A stretch of 64,000 bases of DNA from Sanderia malayensis. Taxonomy: Eukaryota > Cnidaria > Scyphozoa > Semaeostomeae > Pelagiidae. Shown here piece after piece: positions 17,001 to 27,968 of this stretch. Every line of letters begins with the position of its first letter. Positions within the stretch are counted from its first letter, which is position 1. The notes below the pieces were generated by a model that was not told where the DNA came from, made no database searches, and was given only the letters and a program-made list of their open reading frames with translations. The stretch is taken from assembly GCA_013076295.1 (NCBI GenBank), contig RQOL01000906.1, forward strand, positions 806,001 to 870,000, given 5' to 3'. A program made the translations under genes and the position numbers.

Positions 17001-18043
17001 GTAGCAGCAAGTTTGAACCAATAGCTTTATTGATTGGCTGCATCGTATAGCTTTTATTTTGCTTAATATTGAACAATAATCAGGCTAAAATTTATTTTTT
17101 GTAAATAAGCCCCCGGGGGCTTATTCGAGGATTTACGGTATTTCTCTATCAGGGATTGTTAAAAGGCAGATAGAGAGTAGGTTTTTGTCATACCTTTGAT
17201 CGTCCCCAAGCAGACAAAGCTCCCGGATAGGATCCACCTTGCAAAATCCAACGATTATAGCTTGTTAAACGGTATGTTGTTGACGCGTATGCATGAAATG
17301 TTTTCAAGTCTTCCAATCTGAAATGCAATGAAATGATGATCGAGAGTGACATTGTTTTGCCTGACCTGTACTTCAAGTAAAACATTGCCAGCGTAAGTAG
17401 CATGAAGCACTTACGCCTGGTGACTTGTTAGGTATTTCAAGTTTTCTAATTTCATGCCATTAGTTGGGACACTCTTTCCGTAGAAGCGATGCTCAAGACC
17501 TAATAGCAAAGCTTTGTATTTCTGAGCGAGTTCCACGATTTCTCCTTGAGAATAAATCAAATTTACCGGGTTAAAAAGATCTCCAAAAGAGCTAATACAA
17601 TGATATACAATTCCAACATCTAGCCAAAATTGTGCTGGGTTCTTTTTGGTCCGTGTTTTATTGTACAAGGATAATATCACCCAAAACAATTTACCTCCTA
17701 ACAAGTAGCCAGAGAACAATTCTTCTTCGCCTCCAACGTAAACGAAAACCGGACCAGTTGATTGGTCCCAGTACATTGTCGAAACATAATATCGCTGGTA
17801 AAATTGTCTCGTCTCTGCCGGATTGAAATGGTCGAGTTTCTGCAGCATGTATCCAGTCTGAACGGAATTGAAGATTTCTTTTGAATTAGGTTTGCCAATG
17901 ACATTCAGCATAATCTTCTTCAATTTCTTCAAAGAGTTCAGCTTTTTCAGATGCCAATGATTGTTTGAGCCAAGCAAGCCATTTGTATTGACAACTGCCA
18001 ATACCAAAAGGCAGAACCCTAAGAGCAGACTTTTTGAAAGCAT
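14030..18043 (-). CDS. S28 family serine carboxypeptidase (PRSS16/PRCP-like)
   Basis: Ten exons in transcript order: 18043-17695, 17544-17415, 17317-17194, 16670-16593, 16436-16389, 15914-15648, 15121-14977, 14840-14658, 14563-14415 and 14030-14065. They encode 502 residues, the usual S28 length, with all phases closing. The protein starts with a signal peptide (SKSLLLGFCLLVLAVVNTNG). It then has the family segments LDHFNPAETRQFYQRYY, GPVFVYVGGEEE and LGLEHRFYGKS. The catalytic triad is visible: Ser in GGSYPGALSAW, Asp in NGSIDPWH and His in KGTAHCANM. The last exon is only 36 nt and ends VGQWLQ. S28 enzymes cleave after proline or act in lysosomes and the endosomal path; PRSS16 (thymus-specific protease) seems the nearest type, by the SAP-V--AEVDFPGY stretch, but PRCP or DPP7 cannot be excluded. 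Intron 1 is in frame and stop-free. Confidence 0.95.
15414..15511. mobile_element. Foldback element, about 98 bp (copy 1)
   Basis: The arm GACTCACTACATTGCGTCCC continues TGTGCCTC and is inverted at the right end as GAGGCACAGGGACGCAATGT plus AGTGAGTC. The arms are about 30 bp and near-perfect, with a loop of about 40 bases. It lies in an intron of the S28 peptidase. A second copy of the same family lies at 19088-19224 in a CRLS1 intron. Confidence 0.75.
16049..16216. mobile_element. Pogo-like MITE family, copy 1
   Basis: The element begins CAGTCAACACCCTGGGGAAA and ends GCAGATTTGACTG, flanked on both sides by TA (16047-16048 and 16217-16218). Inside are repeated GTTCGAATTA motifs and the shared core GATCCTTGAAGGGACAGAGA. 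The same sequence recurs at 52875-53059 and 62349-62533. TA target duplication and CAGT termini fit a Tc1/mariner-pogo type non-autonomous element. It lies in an intron of the S28 peptidase. Confidence 0.8.
16866..17140. mobile_element. AATAAGCCCCC-type MITE, copy 1
   Basis: The left end TACCGTAAATCCTCGAATAA is mirrored by TTATTCGAGGATTTACGGTA at the right end, an exact inverse over 20 bases and longer (AGCCCCC/GGGGGCT). The left arm carries a threefold repeat of CGAATAAGCCC. TA bounds each end. It lies in an S28 intron, with a diverged copy at 63303-63537. Confidence 0.8.
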
Positions 18044-18440
18044 TTTGACAAAATACGAACAGACGTATCAGGATAATATTTTATTATCCTGGCTTTGTTG
18101 TGTATCTGCAATGTATGTTTCCGTTTCGTGTTGTCAAATGATCAGCTGATGTGAAAAATATTATTTTTATATCTTCTGGTGGCGTGAGCATCATTTCGTC
18201 ATGTGATTCCCGCTATTTTGTTTGTAAAAAGCGCTCACGTGATCACGCCATGATCACGAGTGACTTCGTTTCGTTTTGAGAGGTTCTCAGGTGACTTCAA
18301 TTGTTCTAATTACAATTCCTATTCTCTTTATCAATTGTTATTTAAAATTCAAGATTCAAGCAAGAAACGTAAGCATTCTATAGAAAACATTTAAAATCAA
18401 AAATTATGAATATCAAAATCATTTGACATCACCAGCACTA

Positions 18441-20345
18441 CTATCTGTTCTTCTTTATAACTTTAAATGTATCTTTATTAGCAACATAGCTAAGTCCCGA
18501 AATAACGGTTGTTGCCCCAACAAGGTACCTGGACAAGAGACAGATAAAAGTATATGTATGTGCTCATGTATATTGTTGTATGACATGCAAAATATGGAAA
18601 TATCAAGCACTTTAAGGCCAGTTCCAATGGTTCCAAACATTATGTGGCATAAATATTTTAAAAGCTTTCCATGTATTCTTTACACAAAAGCCATAATGCA
18701 TGTTACATATTCAAATTTAATATCATAGTTAACAGAATTTTAAGATTGATTTAATGAATTTAATAATGTAAATTTACCAGTATGCCTGTAACATGTAATT
18801 GTCTACGAAGCCAAAGACGGGTGCAGCAAGACAAAAAGCAACCAATCCAAGTTGTAACCCAGTGTTGTACTGAAATAATTAACAAACAGCCAATTTTTCA
18901 ATATCGGAAACGTTTTTTAACATCTCATAATTGTTAGTTACATTAAAGTATAGAGAAAGTACCTTACTAATCTGTGTAGGTTTCATTTGTACTGTCGGCA
19001 TATTGAGGTCAAAATATCGAGAAAAAGTTAGCTGCAAAGCAAGACAGTAACATAACAGGCATGTTAGCATTGGACAGTTCATTTGGGACTAGATTCACTA
19101 CATTGCATCCCTGTGCCTCACGCGTTACTCACTCAACACAAGGCCACAGTATAACCTCCATAGCTTCCACAACAGAGCAAGCAAAAACAAGTGAGGCACA
19201 GGGATGCAAAGTAGTGAGTCTAGTTTGGGATTTCATTGAAGTATGCGATTGATAAAAAACTCACTGGTTCAGGAAGGGTTTTGTATCTAAGATATGCGAC
19301 AGCCAAAATCAAGCCAACATCTCTACCAATGATGAGGGTGCAAAGTTGCACTGCAAAAGATAAGATGGTCATTGCATTGATAATAATCAGCAGTCAACCT
19401 TGATAAACATCAATTGATCATTAATTACCTGGTAACAGATTAGCATATGTCAAACTAATTGTCATGATGCTCATTAAGACTTTATCAGCCACGGGATCCA
19501 ACATTGAGCCAAAAACTGTGCTTTGATTTTTGAAACTGCGTGCAATAAAACCATCCAGCTAAAATTCAAGTCAAGACACCTTGTCATATTGTGATTTGGC
19601 TAATTGTCACTGTGTTAAAAGGTATGCAAGGGTCGTGTCAAGAGCATCTTACCAGGTCTGAGACGCCAGCTATTCCCAGCAACACCAAGGCAGTTGTATA
19701 TTCTGATTGCAAAACGCAATAGCCAATAACAGGTGACAGACCAATGCGCATCAATGACAAGACATTTGGGATTGTGAAAATGTTCTCATTCTGCAGAAAA
19801 AGACCAGAAAGGAATTGAAAAATGTTCAACTCAAGCAGTTGCAAATAATTCAATTGAAAAATCGTAAATCGCTTCACATACATATATTTCAATTCCAAAC
19901 ATGTCATACAAGCATGCATTGCTATCATTACCTGATCTCCACCTCTGTCTGATGTTGAGTTTCTTCTTGTTGTGCATTTTCCAAACTTAAACATCTCTTT
20001 TAAAGACCCATTAACATAAACATTCTTCCCTGCAACAGTATTCTGGATCTGGAATCGTGTTGGTGGTCCGAAAGAAATGAAACATTTATTCCTCCAAAAG
20101 TCAACTTTTCCAGTCGCACAACAATTGCTGTATCTAATTTTGTCAAATTTCTCAGGTCTCACAAAATAATGTTTATGATGATGATGATGACAAGCTGAAG
20201 ATGTCCTGTGCAGCAATCTGGCTTTCAGCCTTAGAAGCAAATTGAACTGAGCAACTCCATTTCTCTCCAATTTTTCTCCCAATAACAAAACGTTTGAGCC
20301 CCAAGAAATTCTGCAAACACTTGTCAAAAGGTTCTTCATCTTCAA
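18441..20345 (-). CDS. CRLS1: Cardiolipin synthase (CDP-alcohol phosphatidyltransferase)
   Basis: Seven exons in transcript order: 20345-19932, 19790-19653, 19558-19429, 19350-19265, 19031-18963, 18869-18778 and 18528-18441. They encode 338 residues with all phases closing. The first 140 or so residues are basic and low in acid residues, as expected for a mitochondrial targeting region. The catalytic core starts at [17 protein letters not shown]. The CDP-alcohol motif is complete: SDLLDGFIAR, then SMLDPVADK after eight residues (pattern D..DG..AR........G...D...D). Further CRLS1 segments are [26 protein letters not shown] and LAAPVFGF. The enzyme joins CDP-diacylglycerol and phosphatidylglycerol to make cardiolipin in the inner mitochondrial membrane. 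A histidine run (five His) lies in the presequence near residue 55. A later start at 20339 is possible. The third-last intron carries a foldback element (19088-19224). Confidence 0.96.
19088..19224. mobile_element. Foldback element (copy 2 of the 15414 family)
   Basis: The left arm GATTCACTACATTGCATCCC and following TGTGCCTCAC are inverted at the right end as GTGAGGCACAGGGATGCAAA plus GTAGTGAGTC. It has the same terminal sequence as 15414-15511 but a longer centre. It lies inside a CRLS1 intron. Confidence 0.75.
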
Positions 20346-23300
20346 GGAGCTTCTCTGTAATGGTCCTCGGCGATTACCCGTACCTCGTTGAACTTGCTTG
20401 CTTTGCTTGGGTGGCCCTTCTCTGCAATTTGGTTGCAGCTAAACAAATTAAACTACTTCAACCTTTCCTTTATGCATTTACATAACTTTATACTTCCCTT
20501 TAACCGTCCACTACAATGTTAATTTGCCAATCTGAGCCCAGCCATTCTTGATCTTTCCTTTCTTGCTCCTCTCCTTCCTCCTCGGTTGGCAAAAGATACT
20601 AGTGGTCAAAAGGACCTTTCCGAAAACGAATTATTCGGATCTCACGACAGCCAATTATCGGAAATCAGAAGATGGCAATGGCATACTCAATACTCGGTAT
20701 TATTGTATTATTGTACTCTCGCCTCACATATTTTGTTATGGCGGACTGAAACCAATGGACCAATGTTGGAGAGGGGAAGAAATAACAACAAGTTTGAAAT
20801 GAAACAAAGCAAAACATGAGATGATTAAACATTTCAGTTATCTGTTAAGTGCATGAAACATAAATGCACAATGATAGATGTAGATGTAGATGATTCCAAA
20901 TCCAAACAGTTTGTCCTGAAGTGATGGCCTAGCGCCGTCCAGCAACTTTAACCCCTCATCTTAATTTGGGATTATTCGCAAACGATTCAAAATAAAAAGC
21001 AAATTGAAGGAATTGAATAATGTTTCAAATTAAAAAACATGATTGCCGATTTTCGTGTGCACAGCCGCAACCCAGTCATGAGTTGTTAAAGTTAGAAAGG
21101 CCGGAAAATCAGTATGTTTACATTGTTGCATATTTTTGTGTGTGAGCCTTGTCTGTCTTGCGGAAGAGCAAAAAACAATGGCAAGTTTGGGGCCTCTGTG
21201 GAGAAAATTGTGCAAAATTGCGTGGTATTAATTTGGGATAATTTTTTGCTAACCTTGTGTCGGACCAACATTGTCATCCGCAATCCTCGCCATAAGGTGC
21301 GAGTCAGTAAAAGAACGCCGCGTATTTTCTCATATGTCCCGAAAAAAATCGACCCCCTCCCCCTATTCAATGTTGAGGATGTTTGGAAAGTGTTTTTAGC
21401 ACTCCCTGATAAACCTGTCCATCAAAAATAGCAACATTGATTTGGGGGGAGGGGGCTTTATATGTTCCAAGGAAATTGTGTTTCTCATTGAAAAGCAATG
21501 CAAATTTTTCACTTTCTCAGACCTTCTGTCAATGATTGTGGCAACCCTATTCACAAAGTAAGTTTGTCAAAAATCATGGATTGCGAAGTTCTGTTAGTGA
21601 AACCAGAAGCAAACCGGTGGCCAGTGTGAGTGTCGGCACAGTCCCCATTCTTTGTTTCTCCTCCGCTCGGGCTGATCGCCTGTCCACAGTGTGATGTCAT
21701 ACCCCACCTACTCTCCCCAACCGTTTTCTAAAATTACTAAAAACATTCTAAAATTTGTGAAAACATTTTCATTTTTATGTCTTGGGAAATTACGGTAAAA
21801 AATAACGATAGACTTCGATGCAAACACTTGCAATTTGTCATGGTTATGACATCACGGCTGTCGCAGTTGAAATGGCAAAGTCCACGATTTTGCGGTTGTA
21901 AAAACAATTCTATTGATCAATTTTCATTCTGAAAACGGTTTTATTATTATTAGTTTTATATGAAATATTTGCCAATCAATTATTATTGACTAGTTTCACC
22001 ATAAAATGCGAGAAATCATATTGCTTTTTTGACTGCGGCCTTTAACATTGAAGTACTTGCAAATCCTAGAATGGTGGTATGGTTGTGGTGTGTAAATCAA
22101 AGTCTTCAAGTTCATTTGAACACATCCGATTACTCATATCCCCATGTTTTGACCAAAAAGTGCTCAAATAAATTGAATACAAAAAGTAGAATGTAGAATT
22201 GATAATAGAAGGCACTTAGTATTATTCACATTTTAATATTTGTTACTTATTACAGCTGGGGCTATTTTAGAAATAAATAGCGAAAAACAGTTCAGTACAA
22301 TTTAGGCCTTTATGCCATTTTTCAGCACTAAAAAAATCTGGCTTCAGCAGGTCAGGTTTTCTTTTCACGAAACATGTCGGTTTGAGACAAGAGGCAGTCG
22401 TTTCTCAATTATCGTTACTCGTAATTCGTCGTTTTATGCAATTCTCGGTAAGGTCCTTTTGACCACTAGTATCTTTTGCCAACCTTCCTCCTCGTGGCCT
22501 ATTCATTCAATTCAATGTCATACAAGCAAATCGTTCTACCTCCCACCTTTATTTGCTTGCCATGCAAGGTTGATGATAGATATCACCAGGCAAACCGACG
22601 TTCTCCTTCCGTGAAGTTCTTGCCACGCAGAGGCTTATTTCGTACTATGTACGAAAACAACGTCGTCGTGAAACTACACGACAACATTTTCGTCGGTAAC
22701 AGTTCGTTTTTGTAACTTCAATAAACGTAATTGTTTTTGGCGCCCTTTTTGAAGTAAGCTGCTTGACAGATTATTTCTTAGTTCAGTCTCGTCTCGTCTT
22801 TGTTATTTATGCAATGCTGGTATCTATCTGGTATATCAATGGAAACCAGGGGCATACACTCTTTTCTTTTTATAAGAATACTTAATATTTGGCTGAGCCT
22901 CAATATTCTTAACTTTTTTCTATTTTGAGCCTCTGAATATTCTTAAATTATTCTTAGCGCGGCAGAAAATACGGATATGGCAATACACTGCTACTATTAT
23001 CACCAATGCCAAAACGCATAACTAGAACAATGGCTGACAGAATAAGCCCTGATTTCCTGTAGCACAGATTTTATCGACATTTTTATCGAAACTTGGATGA
23101 GTGTATTTAAAACCATTGACTGTGAAAAGCTCACAAAGTCAAAAATAAAAATGCTTGCTAAAAATAATAGTTTCACAAGATCGTGAGCCTGACAATATTC
23201 TTAAAATTTTCTTAAGTTTCACGAATTTTGAGCCTCATTATTCTTATAAAGTTTATTCTTATAAAAAGGAGAGTGTTGGGAAACGGGGGCCAGAAAAAGC

Positions 23301-24229
23301 CACTATTTTGACAAATTATGCATAGGTGCCCCTTGAAAACCCAAGAGTGCCCTTTTAAAATTCCAAAATGGGTGGCCTGGTGTAGTGGGGTCCCCAGGGT
23401 TTACCCATGCATGTATCACGCCACGCTACAGATGTACTGAAGGGTGATGTGATAGCGCGATACATGCTGTCACTGTCCGAGTATCCTCCACTGGGAGGAA
23501 TTTTAGGAAATATGCAAGATAAAGCTACCAGAAATTTATGACTGGACCTTCTAGAGCTATATTTCATTAATATATCATTAAAAATTTATTATCTCGTCCA
23601 AAGGGTAAAAAGTAGATGCACATAGAAAGCACTTTGTTTCGTTTTCAGAGTTTCATTTTTTTGGGAAAGAAAGAAATTGAAGCCACCAAATTTTTATGAC
23701 CGGACGGTGTGGAGCTATATTTTTAAAATATGAAGTTAAAGATTTCTTATCTTTATACTTGGAAAAAGTTTATGTATTTACAGGGCACTTTGTCTTCGCG
23801 ACCTTGATTGTTTACAAAATTAGGCCCTTGTGAGAAGCAAGTTTTTAACAAGAAAAACATACGGTAAAGACTCAAAGTTTCCTGTGTGTGTCCTTCTGCT
23901 CGTTTTCACTTCTGCTTATGTTATTTTCATTATGTTTATTTGTGCAGATCTGTAATCTCAAAAAATCACGACCACCATAGTTTTTCAATGATCAGGCAAG
24001 GACTGTCACAGTAACGTTACAAATGTTATCACTTCTCGACAACGATGATATCTGTCGATTACGAAAGGTATAATGTTCGCCGACGCCGACGGGACGAACG
24101 AAAAATACTTCTGCGTGGCAAGAGCCTCACGGAAGGAGAACGTCGGTTTGCCTGGTGATATCTATCATTAACCGCCATGCAATGCATGTGGGATTTATTT
24201 TCCCACTGAAATAAAACCTTAGCGGCAAA
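20346..24229. other. CRLS1-MRPS18A intergenic region with inverted duplications
   Basis: A head-to-head gap of 3.9 kb with no supported gene. It holds a 34-bp exact inverted pair (20585-20618 with 22450-22483, containing GATACTAGTGGTCAAAAGGA). It also holds a second inverted pair of about 58 bp (22573-22630 with 24111-24168, containing CCAGGCAAACCGACGTTCTC). The second partner lies just upstream of the MRPS18A start and the first lies about 240 bp upstream of CRLS1. A MITE occupies 22856-23276. Confidence 0.6.
22856..23276. mobile_element. MITE with TTTTTATAAGAA ends
   Basis: The left end ACACTCTTTTCTTTTTATAA is mirrored by TTATAAAAAGGAGAGTGTT at the right end. The inside has repeated GAGCCTCA-type boxes followed by ATTCTTA. 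There is no ORF of note. It is related in style to 1086-1486 and 31786-32069. Confidence 0.65.
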
Positions 24230-25082
24230 ATGTTAGTCTCAAAAGGCCTTCCAAGCTTCTCTATGTTTAGGAAGATGCTTGATATAAAACAGATGCTTCA
24301 AAGTCAACATAGATTCATGGGCATGGCGATCAGAAAAGCTGAAAAGATATACGTTAAACGTAAATATGTTAGACTAGGCCCTGTGTATACCTCCTTCTTT
24401 GCTCTCTTTTTATCCCTGTTCCTTTCCTTCTGTGCACCAGCAATTAAATTACAATAGTGGATTGTTTTGTTCAATGTTTCTCTTAACTACTTTTTCTTTT
24501 CAGCCGTGAAAGCGTCAGAATTGACAAAAGAAAATTTACCTCTAAAAGCTGACAGGGGGTGTCCAATTTGTAGTAGGGGGATCAAGTTTACGCACAAGGT
24601 AAGGTATCTATTATTGTCTAAAATACACCAACTGATTTGGTTCTGCATTATTTGCGTCATAATGATAGCACAGTGATGTGAATAATTTCCATTCTGCAGG
24701 ATGTACCCTTTTTAAGCCAGTTCATGACTTCAGATGGAAAGATGCTAAACAGAAGATTAACAGGTTTGTAAACTTTATGTCTTTGCATTTTATTTTATAA
24801 AACTCTGTCTGAGATTACTTATGTTGTTTTGAATCTATCTTTTGTTTGATAGGGGTGTGCAAAACACAACAAAAGATACTTCAAAAAAAGATAAACATTG
24901 CAAGGAGACTCAGTGAGTAAACAGAAAGGAAACTGAAACTCAATTTTGCCCAACTACGATTCATTTTATTAGTCTTTGCTATAACTTTAGATTGCAGCAA
25001 AACCACTTTGCAGCCACAATCTTTTCATGTTTTAGGTATATTGCCAAATTTCACAAAAATAAATGAAGAAATTAAAAAGTGA
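24230..25082 (+). CDS. MRPS18A: Mitochondrial ribosomal protein S18A (bS18m family)
   Basis: Five exons: 24230-24359, 24504-24598, 24700-24763, 24853-24912 and 25036-25082. They encode 131 residues with closed phases. A basic N-terminus suits mitochondrial import. The S18 core is clear: GCPICSRGIKFTHKDVPFLS, then QFMTSDGKMLNRRLTGVC, then ARRLSILPNF. This order (CPIC, LSQF, GxMLxRxxTGxC, LLPN) is the MRPS18A type rather than S18B or S18C. The protein is shorter than human MRPS18A, ending soon after ILPNFTKINEE and so lacking the long C-terminal tail. Only the CPIC pair of the family's zinc-type cysteines is obvious, plus one Cys in TGVC. The sequence 60-120 bp upstream of the start is part of an inverted duplication. 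Confidence 0.9.
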
Positions 25083-27482
25083 GCATTTGCAGCAGATGCT
25101 TGTTTTGGCATTGAATTGCAATACAATGACAAAAAGATTGCCATCTTCCTATCATTTTTACACATGATGATTCATTTGATATACTGGATCCATGTGGTGT
25201 TTGACGACAGTGGTAGAATAACAATGGTAGAAGCCCCAATTAAAATATATCAGTTTTGGTTGGAAATGTTTGTACTGTAATGCTTGTATTTGTATTGATA
25301 ATGTTCGGTTGTAAACAAACGTCTTATCTCTTTGTAAAACAACTTCTCTGCACTTTTGTACTTATGGTAAATGTTGTGTGTAAAACCCGGACCCGCACTG
25401 ATTAACAGCAAAAATCTCACAAGCGGAGAATCTTCATGTAAAACCTTGGATTACATGAAGATCAGTGCTGGTCTGGATTTTACACACAACTCATCCATCT
25501 GTCCATAGCAGCGCTGGCGCACATGGTGCAATTGTTGCAAAACAAACATGGAGGTCCTTCGCCTATATTTCATGAATCGTATCTGCTTTTCGCATCATAT
25601 TATTGATGGCAAACTCTAAGCAGAACAATTGATTGTGAGAATCCCGCACATTTCTGGCATTTTTACGAATGTTTTGATCAAAGAGCATATTTACGCAACG
25701 GCTCTCACCGATGTATTCAATTCTGAGCAATCAATTCGCATTATCTCCGCATATGATATAAGCCTTAGCCTCGAAAAACTATAGCAGAACAAAAGATGAG
25801 AAGCCAAGCCCATGGCAGTTAACAACACATGGATTAAAAATAGTAATTTAGCAAAGAAATATCACTTATTTTGATTCTAATTCAAGAGAAAAGGTTGATT
25901 AATATCTTTAAGCGTATTATGGGGATTGGAGATTGGTTATAACAACGAAAATAACTGCTATAATTAGAAACAAAAATGTGGGCTTGACTTGAACTTGGAG
26001 CTTACAAAGCGAACTTAAACCGAACAAAACAATTTCACAGAAAACATGGCTATCTTAGCAGGTGTCGCTAGAAATAAATATCTAAAAACTCTGGTAAACA
26101 TTTGTGATAATTTTCACATCTTTGCAAAATGTGAAAATTATTTTTATCACATATTGAACTCAATCTGATTGAGCTAGAAACACTCGGCAAGTTTTGCTGA
26201 ACACGAAAGAGGCGTACACCGCGACCGAAAAAATCTTCTTTGTGGTCGAGAGAGAATCAATTAAATGATTTTGCGTGGGGTCTGTTTAATTGCGTTTTGC
26301 AAACTGAAACAAAACAATGAGATGAAATATTTGTCAACACAATATACCCCCCTGTTGGATAAAAATATAATCATTGATTGATAGACCCCCCTAACACATG
26401 ATTCATCCACTCCGATCAGAAGTCTCATGCAGTATTAATGTAGTGAGCTCGCAATTCCTACGACAGATGAGCAGATGTTTCGTACACCTTCACACAATGA
26501 TGTCTGGAGAAGGCAGGTTTCTTGTCTTTGTCATTTCATAAACAACACATGTGCTGCAAACTTGCTAATGACAGACTCTTATACTCTATATACGGAAAAT
26601 GATTTGTTTAATAAAATACTAGCCAAGCTTTTTGACAGCCAGGCAAGAAACTAGAAGCACAACGGTGCTATTCGCAATATTTTTGGGATTCGACTCGAAA
26701 ACGGAGAAGAGCAATTTTTCCGGAATACTTTACGCTGGTGAATGTCCACACCTTAACCACTGGGGAGATCGATGAACTAATCATTATAAAGAATTTGCTG
26801 CAATTTCCTTCAAAGAAAGACCACCAGATCTTATGAAACAACGAAACAAAGAGATTCAAACAGGTAAAAGGTATTACGTTTTTACTGGAAGAATTTTCTT
26901 CCAGCATAGATTTAGTGTAAATTCAGTGTTATCATCGCACATACTACCATGTTCTAGCATATGTGCGATGTGAATATGTATCTCTTGAATACATATAGCG
27001 TAATATATTGAAAAAGCCACTCGAAATATGAAAACAGAAAAGTTCATTGAACATCGTCAAATATATATTCGTCAGTTGCGTATACTCGATTCAAGGAAAC
27101 AGTTTTCAATGTTTGTCTGTTGAATCAGAAAGTGAATGAAAATCTGCATATGAAAACCAAAACGTTCCTGTTTCACTGGCAAATATTAACGGACTCTTGG
27201 TTGCACTGCACTCAAGATCGAATCGACTTATTAGCTGAGGCTGTTTACTGGGGTTAAACAGAGATTGAACTAATTCAAAAACAAAAGTATAGCATGCATA
27301 AAATTCAAGCTCTTTTGTAAGCAAATGATTTAGATTTTTATTAATTTCATTGCAGACAGAAGAAAGCGATAAAGTTTGAGCTGTCTTTCATTTCTTCGGC
27401 CTTAGATACGAGTTAATATAATCCAGGAAAGCTGGTTAAAAGAGAAGAACAATTTGTTGGGATTTCTCGATCTGATCACAAA
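25083..27482. other. MRPS18A-FAM167 intergenic region
   Basis: No supported gene in 2.4 kb. It holds a short inverted-repeat element (25373-25490). It also holds two small hairpins: near 26103-26152 (TGTGATAATTTTCACA mirrored) and near 26934-26971 (CATCGCACATAC mirrored as GCATATGTGCGATG). The rest is AT-rich unique sequence and must include the FAM167 promoter. Confidence 0.5.
25373..25490. mobile_element. Short MITE, about 118 bp
   Basis: GTTGTGTGTAAAACCCGGAC continues CCGCACTGAT. It is mirrored at the other end by ATCAGTGCTGGTCTGGATTT followed by TACACACAAC. The arms are about 30 bp with few mismatches, and an inner hairpin (CTTCATGTAA/TTACATGAAG) lies between them. Confidence 0.7.
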
Positions 27483-27968
27483 ATGCCAAGAACACGTCCG
27501 AAATCTCTCCCATCCGCAGATGTGCTCAGTTCGGGATCTTCGGACAGTGGCTTGGACAGTGACGTCATATCCATATATTCCCCATCGGATGATATGTTCA
27601 AAAGCTGTTCAGCCGACATTTCAGCGAAATTTCAATTCGGTGCGACGGATAGACCGCTAGATGAACGCATGGGCAACCTAGGGGAAGCACTATCCTGGAT
27701 AAGGGACGAACTAAAGCTGATGAAATCTCAAGACAAACATTTGGCCAAGACCATGATTGATATCAGATCCAGGATCCAAAAGACTAAACTTGAATTGGAG
27801 TCGATAAGAGACACTGGGTACGACTCTGACGAACAAGATGCGCTAGAGAACAGCAGAGAGAGGGAGGAAGAGAACCAGCCACGACGAAACAAGACTACCC
27901 TTCCAGACCTAAGCATTGTTAATGCTGATAACTTTGAGAAAAGTAAACGAGCAACATGGGTTGTGTAA
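27483..27968 (+). CDS. FAM167 (DUF3259) domain protein
   Basis: A single-exon gene of 161 residues. The middle part, about residues 60-110 (MGNLGEALSWIRDELKLM, then SQDKHLAKTMIDIRSRIQKT), matches the FAM167A/FAM167B core, which reads EALxWLRxEL--M--QDxxLAxxLxxLRxxIxKLK. It is predicted to be an alpha-helical coiled coil. The N-terminus is Ser/Asp-rich (SSGSSDSGLDSDV) and the C-terminus is acidic and charged, both probably disordered. Vertebrate FAM167A (DIORA-1) is linked to immune disease and has been proposed to act in non-canonical NF-kB signalling; whether that holds here is unknown. The start ATG has AAA before it (A at -3), a good context. A polyadenylation-like AATAAA/AATAAAC lies close after the stop (about 27980). 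Confidence 0.8.
   Translation: MPRTRPKSLPSADVLSSGSSDSGLDSDVISIYSPSDDMFKSCSADISAKFQFGATDRPLDERMGNLGEALSWIRDELKLMKSQDKHLAKTMIDIRSRIQKTKLELESIRDTGYDSDEQDALENSREREEENQPRRNKTTLPDLSIVNADNFEKSKRATWVV

Noticed and set aside
20548..20819. Two overlapping plus-strand frames upstream of CRLS1
   Set aside because: Low-complexity translation, no splice fit, and part of an inverted repeat rather than a gene.
21092..21431. Opposed frames of about 100 codons
   Set aside because: Both strands are open over the same bases with no recognisable protein; most likely chance.
22312..22715. Plus-strand frames of 79-100 codons
   Set aside because: They cover the inverted-duplication block; the proteins look random and the two frames overlap.
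26668..27324. Minus-strand frames of 72-79 codons upstream of FAM167
   Set aside because: Composition looks random and nothing links them into a gene.
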